From: Desulfomonile tiedjei DSM 6799
GTDB lineage: Bacteria; Desulfobacterota; Desulfomonilia; Desulfomonilales; Desulfomonilaceae
Length of the DNA stretch: 64,000 bases
Direction of reading: 5' to 3'
NCBI RefSeq assembly: GCF_000266945.1
Contig: NC_018025.1
Coordinates: 62,001-126,000, forward strand
A model generated the notes under the pieces. That model worked only from the letters and a program-made list of their open reading frames with translations, was not told the origin of the DNA and ran no database searches. Both the position numbers and the translations under genes were made by a program. Numbering within the stretch: position 1 is the first letter of the stretch; every line of letters starts with the position of its first letter. Positions 63,401 to 64,000 of this stretch are shown one piece after another.

Positions 63401-63632
63401 GCAGATTGGAGACGCCACTTAGATTGTCCTCGAAACGAGTCGTTATTTCGCCTTCGATTTCTTCGGGAGCCGCTCCCGGGAATTTGGTCGCAACCACCAG
63501 AACCGGCTGTTCGGTATCGGGTTTTAGCTCGACAACCAAGAAGGTCAAGCATACGTACCCGAAAACCAAAACGAGCAGCACTCGAACGATAACGGTTATG
63601 GGAAACCTTACGGACGCTTCGGCAATATTCAT
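60498..63632 (-). CDS. RND-family inner-membrane efflux transporter (AcrB/MexB-like)
   Basis: 1044 residues from the ATG at 63632 (GAGAGG upstream; a longer frame starts at 63680). Twelve helices with the usual large loops. The proton-relay acids are in GLVVDDAIVVLEN (TM4, near residue 405) and the partner Lys in MVGLVVKNAILLITYA (TM10). It exports substrates from the periplasm by proton antiport. No membrane-fusion protein or outer-membrane factor gene is adjacent, so partners must be elsewhere. Confidence 0.92.
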   Translation of the reverse strand: MNIAEASVRFPITVIVRVLLVLVFGYVCLTFLVVELKPDTEQPVLVVATKFPGAAPEEIEGEITTRFEDNLSGVSNLLYSHSFSPYGQSFIILNFKPGTNLDLAAAELQRNLDRVTDLPSAVQKPQIFKASERVSLPVYQFSLTGNVDIVTMSTWADREIAPRIKRIEGVGDCQFDGNRNREMRITFDAERLKARQLTVSDIKNFIDRTNLNRSGGYFIEGTREWTVRTVGELLTAEQFRKVIISKPGEPIIHLQDVAIIEDLYERPDSYCRINGVTGISFSVFNQVGANIVNTIDLVNREIALMNKEYGPLGVKFEKLYDQSTYIRDAVRIVTYSLIEAVILVLLVLFLFLKKWRSIFIVATSIPVSIIGTFIGMYAFGYSINVLSLAGLALSIGLVVDDAIVVLENIHRHRYEEGKNIIRACVDGTREVGMAAFMATLTTAAVFMPILLLKGEVGTLFAPVAFIISCAVFMSLFDAFTVVPMLASRWMRNEEEPRGALKIILMPLNYLDRVGTLVANGFMWSLKFFMHGYGRKTALILGIIILFGISHWLLPGMGYLPTGGTNLVRMKVDSYEGTSLEENSRVMSIMEDRWKNIKGVRHIVAIPNRNSFRNMVYLVCDREEESGVPITQVAQDAVRAAKDLPVKDINPIQFPLFGNIYSRSNVVDVRIMGKSYLVIEQLVQQIMEIGNTTKGIIFRYTDLALKKPQIEIRVDHQRAAHFGLEVRDVADAVEAAVGGQKATSQYDVDGRYFYIRVKGQEEDFSTVSDVGRIILTSPQKPGVQIPLTSVASVETTFGPLQITHYNSKRNARVQFTIQDRPLGDVFNEVVSKIYSTVAFPVGYSIIPFGAVNELKKLTDAVKFVFPLSVVVVYLLLVMQFQSFVRPLSILLSVPLSIIGANALVKATNIPFDSFTILGYIMMVGLVVKNAILLITYAVQLIEEHGIARDEALILASQRRMRPIFMTAISMVLGMLPLALKHGAGAEIYNGLAMAVVGGLSVATLFTLIFIPIVYTVLDDLKNRIWRVKPIDFDSALSDGPGSTRI

Positions 63633-63866
63633 GGGGAACCTCTCACGGGAACAATGATACCGCATTGACAGCTCTTGCAAAAGAGATTCAGCGGCTTGCC
63701 CGTTCGTGCTTTTGGCTGCTTTCCTGATGCTGAGTATTCATGATTTCTCGAATGCTTCTTGCCAGACCGGGAGCAAGATGATAATGAACCTTGAAACAGC
63801 AAGAACATGAGGGATTCCGGGCCACACATTGTGTAGTGCCCTATCGTGAAGAAGTGTAGGCAGATA

Positions 63867-64000
63867 ATGGAAAAGAGTGTGTGTAAATCGAAAGAATGGG
63901 CCGCTCATGTACAAGCAGGTTCGGACCATGCCGAAAGATACATTGACCGGCTGATTTCGGTCTTGCAGAGCATCGACCGGGAAGCAATCGGACGCATCAT
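63867..64000 (+). CDS. start of a probable SIS-domain/GmhA-like protein (runs off the right edge)
   Basis: 44 codons are visible (SDHAERYIDRLISVLQSIDREA). The opening helix with an I-x-x-L-I-x-x-L-Q pattern and D-x-E-A-I-G-R resembles the N-terminal helix of sedoheptulose-7-phosphate isomerases and other SIS proteins. The GTAGG site is seven bases before the ATG. The active site lies beyond the window, so this is tentative. Confidence 0.4.
   Translation, partial: MEKSVCKSKEWAAHVQAGSDHAERYIDRLISVLQSIDREAIGRI

Noticed and set aside
63629-63829. 66-codon minus-strand frame upstream of the RND gene
   Set aside because: It overlaps the RND start and its promoter region, and has no ribosome site or recognisable composition.

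Overview
The window reads as a chromosomal segment of a free-living, Gram-negative, probably anaerobic deltaproteobacterium (Desulfobacterota). The clues are a complete Tol-Pal envelope operon, an RND pump, a tungstate uptake operon, an amphi-Trp protein, a Ski2-like helicase and roughly 50% GC. A Desulfomonile-like organism would fit, but this is inference from gene content; no rRNA or tRNA gene is visible. About 50 protein genes are supported. There is no CRISPR array, prophage or transposase gene.

Layout. 0-8 kb: start of ilvB (running off the left edge), a YdcH-like small protein, the glycolytic operon gap-pgk-tpiA-secG on the minus strand, a secreted protein behind a structured leader, and a cysteine synthase. 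8-16 kb: an acyl-CoA synthetase-like ligase, carB, a DUF2892-type membrane protein, an amidohydrolase and an amphi-Trp protein. 16-21 kb: a tungstate/molybdate-type module with an HTH-plus-binding-domain regulator, two substrate-binding proteins, a permease and an ATPase. 21-28 kb: a small membrane protein, a crotonase, an MBL hydrolase, a PH-like membrane protein, a C-terminal processing protease and a radical SAM protein. 27-33 kb: a giant SH3b-TM-TPR-pseudokinase protein, an M23 peptidase and a Q-rich secreted protein. 34-39 kb: tolQ-tolR-tolA-tolB-pal-ybgF on the minus strand. 39-43 kb: a 1335-residue protein with a degenerate receiver domain and a long array of 17-residue repeats. 43-64 kb: a helicase, a twin-CX3C secreted protein, ftsH/folP/acpS, an MDR dehydrogenase, rluB, dodecin, a YhcC-type radical SAM protein, radA, a PhaC-like hydrolase, rnhB, two secreted proteins, an RND pump, and the beginning of a probable SIS-domain protein.

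The intergenic spaces are packed with short non-autonomous palindromic elements. I sort them into families A (TIR like TCAGTTGCCAAAA), B (about 136 bp, TIR like ATACCGATTCGC), C (180-213 bp, TIR GAGACTGTCTC), E (187 bp, 19-bp TIR) and D (about 45-bp G/C palindromes). They are inserted into one another: E inside A inside B at 9.8-10.3 kb, B inside A at 1.4 kb, and C inside A three times. Two A+C composites of about 400 bp lie as direct repeats on either side of radA. An exact 16-bp match to the ParB/Spo0J parS sequence sits in a 36-bp palindrome downstream of secG.

The best candidates for undescribed biology are the pseudo-receiver/17-residue-repeat protein at 39.0-43.0 kb, the TPR-pseudokinase at 27.5-30.9 kb, and the nested element system.
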